NCBI RefSeq assembly: GCF_950295315.1
Contig: NC_080164.1
Span: 54,095,451 to 54,159,450 of the forward strand
From: Erinaceus europaeus
Taxonomy: Eukaryota > Chordata > Mammalia > Eulipotyphla > Erinaceidae
Reading direction: 5' to 3'
Length of the DNA: 64,000 nt
The position numbers were made by a program, and so were the translations under genes. A model generated the notes under the pieces. It worked only from the letters and a program-made list of their open reading frames with translations, searched no databases and had not been told where the DNA came from. Positions 47,005 through 57,512 of this stretch are shown piece by piece. Positions within the stretch are counted from its first letter, which is position 1; each line of letters opens with the position of its first letter.

Positions 47005-47034
47005 CTTCAGCCTCTCTTTTTAAAGAAAAACAGG

Positions 47035-47180
47035 ATTCAGGTCCTGGGACATGATGGTAGAAAGCCTAGTTGGGGTTATATTGTTATGTGGAAAACTGGG
47101 AAATGTTACGCATGTACACACTACTGTATTTACTGTCGACTGTAAAACATTAATCCCCCAATAAAGAAATAAAAAAATAA
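47035..47180 (+). mobile_element. L1 3' end without LTR (empty-site reference)
   Basis: Reads ggtcctgggacatgatggta, ggaaaactgggaaatgtta and attaatcccccaataaagaa. It matches both sides of the LTR insertion at 19971-20359 and continues across the insertion point. The tail is AAATAAAAAAATAAAA. Confidence 0.88.
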
Positions 47181-47204
47181 AAAAATAAAATAGGAGAAAC
47201 AAGC

Positions 47205-47395
47205 AAACTGGCAAGATAGCTCATTTGGACAGTGTACCTGCTTTGTCACTCATTTAACCCAGGCTTGAGCCTGGTGCTCACCACACTGAAGGAAGCTTTG
47301 GTGCTGTAGTAGCTTTTCCCCTCTCCTTCTCCCTCTCTCTTTGTTTAAAAAGTTGGCCTGGAGTGGTGAAGCCTAGAGATGATAAAAAAATAAAG
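47205..47395 (+). mobile_element. SINE-E
   Basis: actggcaagatagctcattt, ggacagtgtacctgctttgt, gaagctttggtgctgtagta. Best E-type copy in the window. Confidence 0.75.
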
Positions 47396-47427
47396 GTACA
47401 TGAATGAATGAATCAATGAATGAATGG

Positions 47428-47530
47428 AAGGAAGAAAAAGAAGGAAGGAATAGGAAAAGAAAGAGAAAGGAAGGAAGGAAGGAAGGAAGGAAGGAAGGAA
47501 GGAAGGAAGAAAGGGAAGGAGGGATGAAGG
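47428..47530 (+). repeat. (GGAA)n microsatellite
   Basis: A purine run with about eleven consecutive GGAA units at 47468-47511 within AAGAAAGG variants, downstream of an ATGA repeat (47400-47425). Confidence 0.97.
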
Positions 47531-47754
47531 GAGGGAGAGAGAGAAGAGGGGAAACAAGCCCAAGAAAGAATTTGTATTTGCTTCAGATCAAAGCAGTTAG
47601 AAAGCAAGAGGTTGCATGGAGTATTAGAAAGAGCATGGCCTTTCTAGTTGATAGTGTGAATGTGAATATAGTAGTTTTAGTAACTCTTTGGTTTCCCCAC
47701 ATATAAAGTGAGAGTAACAGACACTGTCTTCTAAAGTTGTGAAGAGTAAATGAT

Positions 47755-47955
47755 GTGGGGCCAGGCGGTGGTGCTCCTAGTTCAGTGCACACATTACAGT
47801 GTACAAGAAACTGGGTTCAAGCCCCTGGTCCCCACTTGCAGGAGGAAAGCTTCAGGAGTGGTGAAGCAGGACTGCAGGTGTCTGTCTATCTCTCCCTGCC
47901 CCTCTCAGTTTCTCTCTATCTCTATCCAATAATAAAATAAATAAGAAATTTTTTT
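47755..47955 (+). mobile_element. SINE-B
   Basis: ggggccaggcggtggtgctc, ggttcaagcccctggtcccc, tatccaataataaaataaat. Confidence 0.93.
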
Positions 47956-47959
47956 AAGA

Positions 47960-49415
47960 GTAAGTGATATAACTTATATGAAGTGCCTAGAACAGTTGCT
48001 AGTATCCAACAAGTGTTTGGCAACTCTTACTGTCAATGCAGGAGCCCAAACCAGTCTGTTGAATCCAACTCTTGTACATTGCACTGAACTATTGATATTA
48101 ACACAGCTGGCTAGAAGGCATCAAACATTTGCATAAAACATACAATTCCAAATGAAATAAATAGTGCACATCACATAGTGTTTTAAAAACATCCATTAAC
48201 CATTTATACAAGCAGTGCCCAGTCCTTTTTAGATAAAATTAAACATTCTACTTTTCTCAGTGATTTTAACTGTTTTCAGATATGCACAGCTCATACAAAG
48301 AGATGACACAAGGGGCTTTTTAATCTGCAATGCAGAGAGCAATAGGGAGATAATTTATATCCAAACTTGCCGTTAGTTCCATATGGCATGTATTCATCAT
48401 TTAGTAGGTTCACTGCCCTATCTTTAGAGCTTCAGTGATGAGGGTAGAAATTGCCCACTTACTTATGCTTGGCTACCCTGAAAATACAGGGAAAGAAGGA
48501 GATGAGGGAAAATGCTGTTCCTGGCAAGAGTTGGTTTTGGAGTTAGGAGTCCAGGATTAATACTGGCTTAGCCAGGAATAACAGCCTTCATCCTAGAGAG
48601 TAGGCAAAATGCAGATGACACGAGGTGTATTATTTATGGGTTGCAATCAAGCATGTTATTCCTGTCTATCCCACAAAGGACTTCACTGCAGTTTAAATGT
48701 AAGGCTGTCATCCTTTTGTTTAACATAAAGCCTCACTCACACTGGGCAAATGGGCATTTGCAGTGACATGTGATCTCTTGGTTTGTATCAGCAAGAGGAG
48801 AATTTGCTCTCAAAAGTCAAATTAGCAATCAACCAGCTCTCTTCCCATGGCCCTCTTTCAGGGATGGGAAGTAGAGAGAGAAGTCCTGTATTTCCCTGTT
48901 TCTATGGAGAATAAAGTTATAAAGGAATCCTCTCTCAAAAAAAAAAAAATTAGCCCCTTTATACAGAAGGAATGTTGATTTTTCTCAAGTTTTTGTTTCA
49001 AGGGAGATGTAAATATTTGAAACTGGAAGAATTTTACCATTTACCACTCATTCATGATGATCTCAATGAAAAAAGAGGGATTTTAAACCCTGTATTACTA
49101 ACCCCATCACAGTATTAAGTATATATTTAACCCTAAATACAAATGCTGGAGTAAAATGTGTAGCCATGTATAACTTCTGGGATATTAAGGATTATGAACT
49201 GTTACTGGTAGAGTTATACCCCCTCCAAAAATCCATATGCAGAATTCTTAATCCCTACTATTTCAGAATGTGAATTTGGGTCTTTAATATAAGATCTTCA
49301 GGGTGAATTATAATCCATTATGACTAAAATCCTTATAAAAGGGAGAAATTTGGACATAAGCACCACATCAAGACAGGCACACAGACCCAGGTGATACAAC
49401 TATAAATTAAGAACA
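47960..49415. other. 1.45 kb repeat-free intergenic block
   Basis: No transposable element recognised. A candidate for a conserved non-coding element upstream of EHBP1 (inference only). Confidence 0.5.
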
Positions 49416-49416
49416 G

Positions 49417-49640
49417 GGCCAGACAGTGGTGCACCTGGTTAAGTATACACATTACAGTGTTAAAAGGCACAGGTTCAAGCCCCTGGTCTCCACCTGCAGG
49501 GGAAACACTTCATGAGTGGTAAAGCAATGCCGCAGGTGTCTGTCTATCTCTCTCTTGCTATCTCCCGCTTGTCTCTCAATTTCTTTTTGTCTCTATCCAT
49601 TATAATATATATTATATATGTATATATATTTTAAAAGATT
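49417..49640 (+). mobile_element. SINE-B with AT-rich tail
   Basis: gggccagacagtggtgcacc, ggttcaagcccctggtctcc; the tail has drifted to TATAATATATATTATATATG. Confidence 0.9.
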
Positions 49641-50194
49641 AAAAATAACACACACACACACAAAGAAAAAACCCAAACAAATCAAGGAACAGGAAAGATG
49701 GCCAGAAAACATCAGAATTTAAAGGTGATACACTAAAGGAATGTCTTCACAGCCCTCAGAAAAAATCAACACCATACCACTGTCTTGGACTTTTAGCCTC
49801 CAGAACTATGAGATAATACATTTCCATTGTTTCAGTCACTGAAATGGCAGTACTTTGTTACAGCAACCTTAACAAACTAGTAAGCCACTTATGAACTATA
49901 ATATTTTCTGCAGCACTTGTAACAATATTAGAATAAGTGCTTGTTAAAAAGGACTATTTATACTTGCTTATGACTAACATTTAGTAGTAGTGACTAAAAT
50001 AGGCTGCCTCAAAGGGCACATGTGCATGTCCTCTTTGTTTGCTCAAGAAATTGTATCAATGGAAAATTCAGTGGTTCATTTCAGGCCTTCAGAGAATTCC
50101 ATTTTTTACTGTGGCTTTTCCCTTCTTTGACTGAAGAAATTATTTTTAAACTTTCTATAAAACTTCACTTTGTGCAACCAATAGCACAGCTATA

Positions 50195-51190
50195 TACAAG
50201 ATACTGGGTACTGTACAGCAAACCCTAACAAAAGGACTTTTCAAAGTTAACCCAATTACCAAATAATGTGATGATAACATTAACTATCAATTGTCTTTTT
50301 GAACCCTAAGACAGCAGGAACCTCACATCTCCACTATAGAGCCTCTACTTCTCCCAGTCCTGGAACCATTGGATAGGGCCCACTTTCCCGTATGCCTCTC
50401 CCAATCCATATCAAATAATATTGCATCTGCCGATCACAACCTAACCAACACAACGATTACCACCTCAACATGCTTCACTTCAGACTGTGTCCAGAGACTT
50501 CACGTGTGGAATGACAACCCTTCAGCTTCATTACTCGGGTGAGACCTTTCCTTTCATAGTATACTCTAATTCCGTCTCAGGTGGTTCACTTTCTAACAAA
50601 GTCCCAAAACCTAGATATACACCAGTTTCTGTGAGAGAGAGCATATGTTCACATGTATCCACAAACTACTGCAAAATATATACCTGTAAGCAGAAGTACA
50701 CTAGAGTTTGCAGTGAGTATCCCCCTAACACTTCCTCTCCACTATTCCAAGCTTTGGGTCCATGATTACTCAACAACTTGTTTGGCTTTGTATGTTAACT
50801 CTCTTTTCAGTCACCAGGTTCCAGATGTCATCAGGATGCCAGCCAGGCTTCCCTGGACTGAAGACCCCACCAATATGTCCTGGAGCTCCGCTTCCCCAGA
50901 GACCCACCCTACTAGGGAAAGAGAGAGGCAGACTGGGAGTATGGACCAACCAATCAACACCCATGTTCAACGGGGAAGCAATTACAGAAGCCAGACCTTC
51001 TACCTTCTGCAACCCACAATGACCCTGGGTCCATGCTCCCAGAGGGATAGAGAATGGGAAAGCTATCAGGGGAGGGGGTGGGATATGGAGAATGGGTGGT
51101 GGGAATTGTGTGGAATTGTACCCCTCCTACCCTATGGTTTTGTTAATTAATACTTTCTTAAATAAAAAAATAAAATAAAAAAATAAAATG
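50195..51190 (+). mobile_element. Young family R element, short form with extended 5' part
   Basis: Carries the 5' part seen at 34.6 kb and then the short-form body nearly identical to 3.1 kb, ending in AATAAAAAAATAAAATAAA. The middle segment of the long form is missing. It directly precedes the tRNA-Gly/LINE chimera with about 75 bases between. Open frames of 165 codons on the plus and 80 codons on the minus strand cover the 3' domain. Confidence 0.88.
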
Positions 51191-51263
51191 GGATAGATTT
51201 AATCCCATTCAAAGCTTTGGTCTATTTACATAAATCACTTTTACATAAAGCACTCCCTCCAGG

Positions 51264-51297
51264 GCATTGGTGGTTCAGTGATAGGATTCTCGCCTGC
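51264..51297 (+). repeat. tRNA-Gly 5' half fused to a retroelement
   Basis: The bases gcattggtggttcagtgata followed by ggattctcgcctgc match the first about 34 bases of tRNA-Gly(GCC) with two or three changes. The A box (TGGTTCAGTGA) is intact. The match stops in the anticodon loop, and no B box or 3' half follows; the sequence turns pyrimidine-rich at once. It is therefore not a tRNA gene. It immediately precedes the LTR-like/LINE chimera. Confidence 0.75.
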
Positions 51298-51670
51298 TCC
51301 GCCCCCCTCCTTGTCACACTCTGATTTTCACCAGTCACTTTTCTCTCCACCCTCTCTATATCACATCCTGTTTCCACCCTACTTGGAGAGTATAAAAACA
51401 GCTGCTCTTCTGATTAAAGACACTTGGAAATTGCTTTCCGGCTCCGAGAGTTCCAGAGTGTATCTCCTGCAAAGTTGGTGCGGCACGAGTTCCTGATCCC
51501 TCTCCCACACAGCAGCCTAGATCGGCTCCAGTTGAGTTCTCTCCAACCCAGAGAGCACTAGCTCGCTTGGGAAGAAGTACCCTCAGGCTATCCCGGCAAG
51601 ACCTATAAACCCACCTGCCAAAAAGAGTAGAACCAATGCTCTATCAGTACTTTTCACCCCTTCACATGAG
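51298..51670 (+). mobile_element. LTR-like or 5'UTR-like leader of the chimeric retroelement
   Basis: This stretch joins the tRNA-Gly half to the reverse transcriptase remnant. It has a pyrimidine-rich start, a TATAAAA at 51391-51397 and an ATTAAA at 51413-51418. A CpG-bearing stretch follows, with GC content higher than the flanks. TATA plus a nearby poly(A)-type signal looks like the U3/R part of an LTR, but no TG...CA ends or primer-binding site could be fixed. The alternative is a LINE 5'UTR with its own promoter. I see no apurinic endonuclease domain, which an intact LINE of this type would carry before the RT. Confidence 0.45.
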
Positions 51671-51710
51671 GGAGTTTGTAACACACCCCTCTCCGTGTGT
51701 TACAAACTCC
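51671..51710 (+). repeat. Perfect 16-bp inverted repeat with 8-base loop
   Basis: Arms at 51671-51686 (ggagtttgtaacacac) and 51695-51710 (gtgtgttacaaactcc) are exactly complementary around the loop ccctctcc. The right arm encodes the RT residues VCYKLL. The left arm is an inverted copy and marks where the normal LINE sequence stops, so it is probably the scar of a rearrangement during insertion. Confidence 0.9.
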
Positions 51711-53163
51711 TTGAGAGGCTGCTTCTGTCACGTATTTCTCATCTTACAGAGAAATTCCTATCACCCGCCCAGTCTGGTTTCCGCCCAGGAAGATCTACCT
51801 GCGAACAAGCCCTGGCCCTCTCAACTTACATTGAAAATGGATTCCAGAAGAATTTAAAGACGGGTGCTGTCTTTGTTGATCTCACAGCAGCCTATGACAC
51901 AGTCTGGCACTGTGGTCTCCTGGTCAAGATCTCAAGATGCCTGCCTCCATGGGTGGCCAACACTATATCGTTTCTTCTCCAAAACAGAAGATTCCTGGTA
52001 TATCTGGGTGACAAGTCTAGCAGATGGAGACTTGTCTCAAGTGGCCTCCTCCAGGGCTCTGTTCTGGTTCCTACGATATTTAATATTTACATCAATGACC
52101 TCCCAGAAACTTCTTCAAGGAAGTTCATCTTCAAGGAAGTGCATCTGCTGTGCAACTCAGGCATCAAAGTTCGACATCCTCGAGGAAACACTCACGAAAG
52201 ACATGTCTCTGATATCTGATTACTGTAAAAAATGGTGACTAATTCCTAGCACTGCAAAAACGGTATCATCTGTTTTCCATCTACACCATGCCTCGGCCTC
52301 GCGTGAGCTTAATGTGCAGCTTGGCGATACGAGAATCCGGCATGAAGCCCAGCCAGTCTATCTTGGCGTTACTCTCGATCGCACTCTGTCATTTCACAAA
52401 CATCTCATAAAAACTTCAGCAAAGGTGGGCACGAGGAATAACATCATTGCAAGACTGGCCAGCTCCTCATGGGGCGCGAGCGCTTCCACACTACGATCAT
52501 CATCTCTGGCATTATGCTATTCCACTGCAGAATACTGTGCCCCAGTATGGTTCCGTAGCCCCCATGTCCACTTGGTTGATTCCAAATTATATTCCTCCAT
52601 AAGGATAATTTCTGGAACCATCCGTTCCACCCCGGTTCCATGGCTGCCAGTTCTTAGCAACATCGCTCCGCCAGATATTCGTCGGGATGCGGCATCATCT
52701 AAGTTCATTTCCCACCCACATCTACGCTCGACCGGACCTGCCAATATACACGGATATCTTTGCCCACCCTGTTCAACGCTTGACGTCTTGTCACCCAATC
52801 TGGTCCCCTATGCCTACAATGAACTTCTCTGTTCCAGTCTCTTGGAAATAGAGCTGGCAGTCAGCTGAGGTAAAGAACAAATACCTCATCACAGACCCCT
52901 GCAAGCGTCAACCCGGCTTTGACCTAGCACGTTATGATTGGGCCCTCCTCAATCGCTATCGAACAGGCCATGGCCAGTGCGCCGCTATGTTCCATCGCTG
53001 GGGAGCCAGAGACGACCCTGTGGCTCCAGACAGACTATGACCCACATAGTCAATGACTGCCACCTCTCCAGATTCAAAGGAGGTCTCGAAACTTTACATC
53101 AGGCTCAACCTGATGCTGTTGACTGGCTAAGGAAGAAGGGCAAACACTAGAAGAAGAAGAACC
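51671..53163 (+). mobile_element. Degraded Jockey/RTE-like LINE: reverse transcriptase and C-terminal zinc-knuckle region
   Basis: The frame from 51695 reads VCYKLLERLL and then shows RT blocks. SGFRPGRST (residues 27-35) is the template-grip block. FVDLTAAYD (60-68) is motif A with its metal-binding Asp. GLLQGSVLVP followed by FNIYINDLP (from 117) is motif B. Motif C (the usual Y/FADD) is missing: a 16-bp imperfect tandem repeat at 52113-52144 sits there, and the frame moves by one. The next frame runs from about 52140 to 52868, with a TGA at 52236 that looks like CGA decay. Two further shifts lead to CGSRQTMTHIVNDC near 53030, a cysteine/histidine knuckle typical of these elements, and a stop at 53150. 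The 3' end is a GAA-repeat tail (aagaagaagaa), not poly(A). The protein is clearly unlike L1 ORF2. The endonuclease is absent and the RT is dead. Confidence 0.85.
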
Positions 53164-54019
53164 CCTTCTCAAGGATTAATTTCAGTCACTACAATTCCTT
53201 CACCCAGAGAGGGGTCTACTTTATTGTCCCTTACCTTTCCTGCCCATTATAAATTGAAAGATAAGTTTCCAGTACCCTTGCTTGATTATTGCATTCTTAT
53301 GAAGACATTTTTTTCTTATCAATGAGAAATCATCTAGGCCACTAATATTTGCACCTAATACTTTTGCAACCCTACATACCTCCACAGAGTTATTCTTTTC
53401 TTCCTTATAGTGCACTACTAGATAATAGAGTTTTAGTGTGTGTTCATATGTTCATGATAAAGTAATGCTGAAAACATGGGGACTTCCTGTAGCAAGTGTT
53501 CCCAACACCTACCCTTCGACTGCAGATCCAGACCTCAGAAATACTTACTTGGTTGAATTTAATGGACAGTTTAATAATCAACTTCTGCATCCGTAGCTAT
53601 GATGGGACTAAGGTTTCTGTTCATAAAATGCAAACTCTGAACCTTTAGGTGCATGGGTCAACAGCCTATAGTAGTGGTCAAGCCATCTGTGATGTTACTA
53701 TACTGCTTGAATCTGTTCTAGGAGACTGGACATCTGTTATTTTTGCCTGCCTGACTTTCATTCCTCCTGCTTCTTTAGTTATCCTACTTTATCTCCTGTG
53801 GTTTAGGTCTTGACCTTATTTATATATTCTAGGACTCTATCATTACCCTAAGAAGTGAAAATGGCCAAGTGAAGTCAGTGAAACTCAATTCAGGCTCTCA
53901 TGCTGTAACTGTTGGGAAAGTAGTATTGTTTCTACTTGACATGGAGTTAGAAGAATTTAATTCTGGAGTTTTTAAGGATGCCATTAAGTAATAGAACTCT
54001 CTTGATATCTTAATAAAAT
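53164..54019. other. Unique intergenic sequence after the LINE chimera
   Basis: Nothing recognised. Confidence 0.55.
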
Positions 54020-54600
54020 GAAATGAAAATATCTTATGATCCCTCAGTACCACTCCTAGACATATATCCAAAGGGCATGAGACCACTAATTTGAAAGAAT
54101 ATGTGTACCATTATGTTCATAGTAGTACTATTCACATTAGACAAAACATCAAATCAGCCTAAACACTCACTGACACATGACAGTAAAAAGAAACTATGGG
54201 ATATATAGTCATGGAATAATATTCTCCCCCCCCACACACACACACAAAAAGATGGCACTATACTTTTCGGGACACAATAAATGAAAGGTGAGGTAATTAT
54301 ACTAAGTGTAGTAATTTAGGAAGTAAAAGACAACTACTGGATGATTTCTCTCATATGTGGAATATGAATAACTAAAGCAAATGAATTTATGAAAAATAGT
54401 ACTAACTACTGCTTCTTAGATTTTTTAAAACTATTGTGGTTATCAGAGAGAATATGATAATATGAGGGGATGTGAAGGAGATAAATAGAAGAATCTCTTT
54501 GGTGTAATGGCAATTAAACCCTCGTGGTAGAGATGATAAGTCTTAAACAAACATACACACATACATGTATATGTGTGAAACTACACTCCTAGATTTTTAT
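54020..54600 (+). mobile_element. Old L1 3' fragment
   Basis: Words such as accactcctagacatatatcc, gtaccattatgttcatagtagta and gatgatttctctcatatgtgg mark L1 ORF2/3'UTR. A poly-C/CA run interrupts near 54228. Diverged to about the same degree as the 1.6 kb copy. Confidence 0.85.
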
Positions 54601-54632
54601 ATTAGAAACGAATGTTAAATTAATAAAAAAGA

Positions 54633-54990
54633 AGGGGGCTGGGTAGTAGCACAGCGGGTTAAGAGCACATGGCACAAATCCCAAGGACCAGCATAAGAAT
54701 CCCGGTTCGAGCCCCCAGCTCCCCACCTGCAAGGGAGTTGCTCCACAAGTGGTGAAGCAGGTCTGCAGGTGTCTATATTTCTCTCCCCCTCTCTGTCTTC
54801 TCTCCTCTCTCCATTTCTCTCTGTCCTATCCAAAGACAGCAATAACAACAACAATAATATTAACAATAATAAAACAACAATGGCAACAAAAGTACAAAAA
54901 ATAGCCTCCAGGAGCAGTGGATTCATAGTGCAGGCACTGAGCCCCAGCAGTAACCCTGTAGGCAATAATAATAATAATAATAATAATAAA
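54633..54990 (+). mobile_element. SINE-A with (AAT)n tail
   Basis: gggggctgggtagtagcaca, ccccacctgcaagggagttg, ccaggagcagtggattcata; the tail is an AAT repeat at 54964-54989. Confidence 0.94.
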
Positions 54991-55905
54991 GAAAAAAGTA
55001 CCCTTCTGAAAATGAGTCAAAATGAGAGATATGGAGATAGAAAACAAAGGTGTGTGTGGGGGTGTTGTCTTGACATTTTTATCCTAGGGGTCACCAAGCT
55101 GAACTTTCCAGTTTTTTACACCTATAAATTCCCTTTGCATGGAATTGAGATGGATCTTCTGGCAAGTGACAGCATTTCAATATATTCATTATTTTATTTT
55201 GGCCTTTCTTCTGTTCGAGTATATATATACTATTCTTCTGCTTAGAGTATAACAGTTATTTTTGTTCTTATGCATTAATTTACATGTTTAGTCACCTTAT
55301 AACTGTGTTGGGATGAGTTTCACTTAAACTTTAATGGAGTGTTTCAGTGAATTTGCTTATATTATTCTTCCACTTTGAAATTTATAGTTAGTTGATGATG
55401 TAACCCCCCTACCCCCACCCAACTCTGGCAATATTTTGTCCTAGAGTCAGGCAGTCTAGCTGCCTAAAAGGTCAGATAACATCATAACTCATTAAAGGTC
55501 TATGACCTAGTTAAAAGCTTGATACTGTGCTGCTACCATCTGTTTGTCAGATGCTAAATGTCAGGATGATCTTGATTTATTTCTAGACTCTGTCAATCAG
55601 TTCATCACATGCTATCTGAAAAACAGAACCCAGTAACATTCTTATTCCAAGCTGAATTTAGGATTTTCTTGGTGCAAGCTAATATGTGACTTTCGTTTTG
55701 TAGCTGTTATGAAAACAAATGCTCACAGATAGTTACAATGAAAAAAAAAGTCCCAAAATAAAGAGGGAAATAAGATTGTTAGTCCACTAGAAAAACTCCT
55801 TGCTAGAAATTTTCAAGCAAGTATGAAGAGAAGAGGAACAGTAATCACTACTTAGATACTACTTACCCCCACTGACAGTGAAAATCACACCTTTATTTAG
55901 CACTT
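54991..55905. other. Unique intergenic sequence
   Basis: Nothing recognised. Confidence 0.55.
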
Positions 55906-55907
55906 TT

Positions 55908-56062
55908 TTTTTTTAAGATTCTATTCACTTATTCATGAGAAAGATAGGAGGAGAGAGAAAGAACCAGACATCACTCTACTATATTTGCTGCCAGGGACTG
56001 AACTCGGGACCTCACTCTTGAAGTCCAGTGCTATATCCACTGCGGCACCTCCTGGGCCACAA
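55908..56062 (-). mobile_element. SINE-C
   Basis: The plus strand reads aagattctattcacttattc, gctgccagggactgaactcg, cactgcggcacctcctgggc. Confidence 0.9.
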
Positions 56063-56079
56063 TTTAGCACTTTAAAAAA

Positions 56080-56295
56080 AAAATTTTATTATATTTATTT
56101 ATTTATTGGATAGAGACAGTCAGAAATTGAGAGGGAAGGGAGGGATAGAGAGAGTGAGAGACACAGAGACACCTGCAGCACTGCTTCACCACTTGTGAAA
56201 CTTTCCCCCTGCAAATGGGGACTGGGGGCTCGAAACTCAGTCCTTGTGCATTGCAACAGTGCACTCAAACAGGTGTGCCACCACCCCGGCCCCAA
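56080..56295 (-). mobile_element. SINE-B
   Basis: The plus strand reads ttatttatttattggataga and ends aggtgtgccaccaccccggc. The word aatttagcactttttt on both outer sides (about 56060 and 56295) suggests a TSD. Confidence 0.93.
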
Positions 56296-56773
56296 TTTAG
56301 CACTTTTTTTATGACATGTTTTACTAAAAAATCAAAGTATCTTAGAATTAGAGAAAGCTTGCTCTCATGAAGTTTAGTTTAATTTGGAGTAGGTAAACTT
56401 GCCACAGCCTTCCCAAATGCAGGTTCCTTCTGAATGTTAGGATATCTCCAGGACTGGATGTCTTGGATCACTGAAGGAGAATACTTTTTTATGGAAAGTG
56501 TTCTCTATGCTGAGCCATATCCCCTCTTCCTGTAACTTTGGAACATGAGGATTTTATTAAAAGGGCTCTAGAAATTGTCTAATTGTGTGCAGTAATCTGC
56601 CCTAAGGAACAAAATATCTAATAACCTCCCTTATAAATGCTCTTCCAATACTTTATGGCATATTTGTGTTCTTCTCACTATATTTTTTTCTCTCAGTTGC
56701 ATAAACCCTAGTGCTCATTCCCTCCTTCATCTGACATAATTGTCTAACATGGTATCCCAATTTCTTGTCCTTA

Positions 56774-56814
<41 letters not shown>

Positions 56815-57510
56815 AGTCTCCCAAACAAACTGCCATTTATTCAGAGGCTAGCTATTTCTTTTCAGGTGCAAGCCTAATGGGGAAAGTTCCTTCTAGGTAT
56901 TTTCTGTGGCTCCGGTTACTTTACATACTTATATAGAATTACTATTTTATGCTTTATAGCACAATATATTTGGTTATAAGCAGCCTTGGTAACTTTGCTG
57001 GCAAAATCAGATGTTCTACAATAAGTTAGTCAGAATTCAGATCAAGATTGTCAGTAGCACAGAACTGAGCTGTTGAGAGTCACTTTAGGACTTAGGTCAG
57101 TCTCATTTCAGTCATATTGTATTATATTTATTCAGGCTTTCAAATATTTTACAAATTGCTTGTGTGCACATCACCCTATGGAAAGGAAATGGGACAATAT
57201 GTTATATCTTCCACTTTGCAGATGAGGCACCTAGCTCCCCAAGCTTAGATTATAATTTAATTAATGAGAGGAGTAGTACTCAACTCGCATAATTCTTGAC
57301 TTTCCAACCACTATTTTGTTTTCTTTATAGTCACTGTCCCTTGTCACCAAATAGCCTTCTATTTTTTTGAGGTAACACTGCTAGAGCAGTGGTCTGAAAG
57401 GGAACAGGTTTAGAACCACCCATCTGTCAGCTGCTTGTGAGAGGTCCACATGTGGAAGAACCTATTATCTTCTGATAGCTAGAGTGATGGCTCATTAAAT
57501 CTCAAGAAGT
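56296..57510. other. Unique intergenic sequence
   Basis: Only the TA tract at 56777 stands out. Confidence 0.6.
56777..56811. repeat. (TA)n tract
   Basis: Pure TA dinucleotide for 35 bases in otherwise repeat-free sequence. Confidence 0.98.
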
Positions 57511-57512
57511 CA

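Noticed and set aside
47400..47530. CRISPR-like or tandem-repeat array
   Set aside because: Simple 4-bp microsatellite without spacers, in a mammalian genome.
51264..51297. Functional tRNA-Gly gene
   Set aside because: No anticodon-stem partner, B box, acceptor 3' strand or terminator follows.
51482..51489. GGCACGAG resembling a cDNA-library adaptor
   Set aside because: Only eight bases, no EcoRI site before it, and the surrounding sequence is continuous. Coincidence is likelier than vector contamination.
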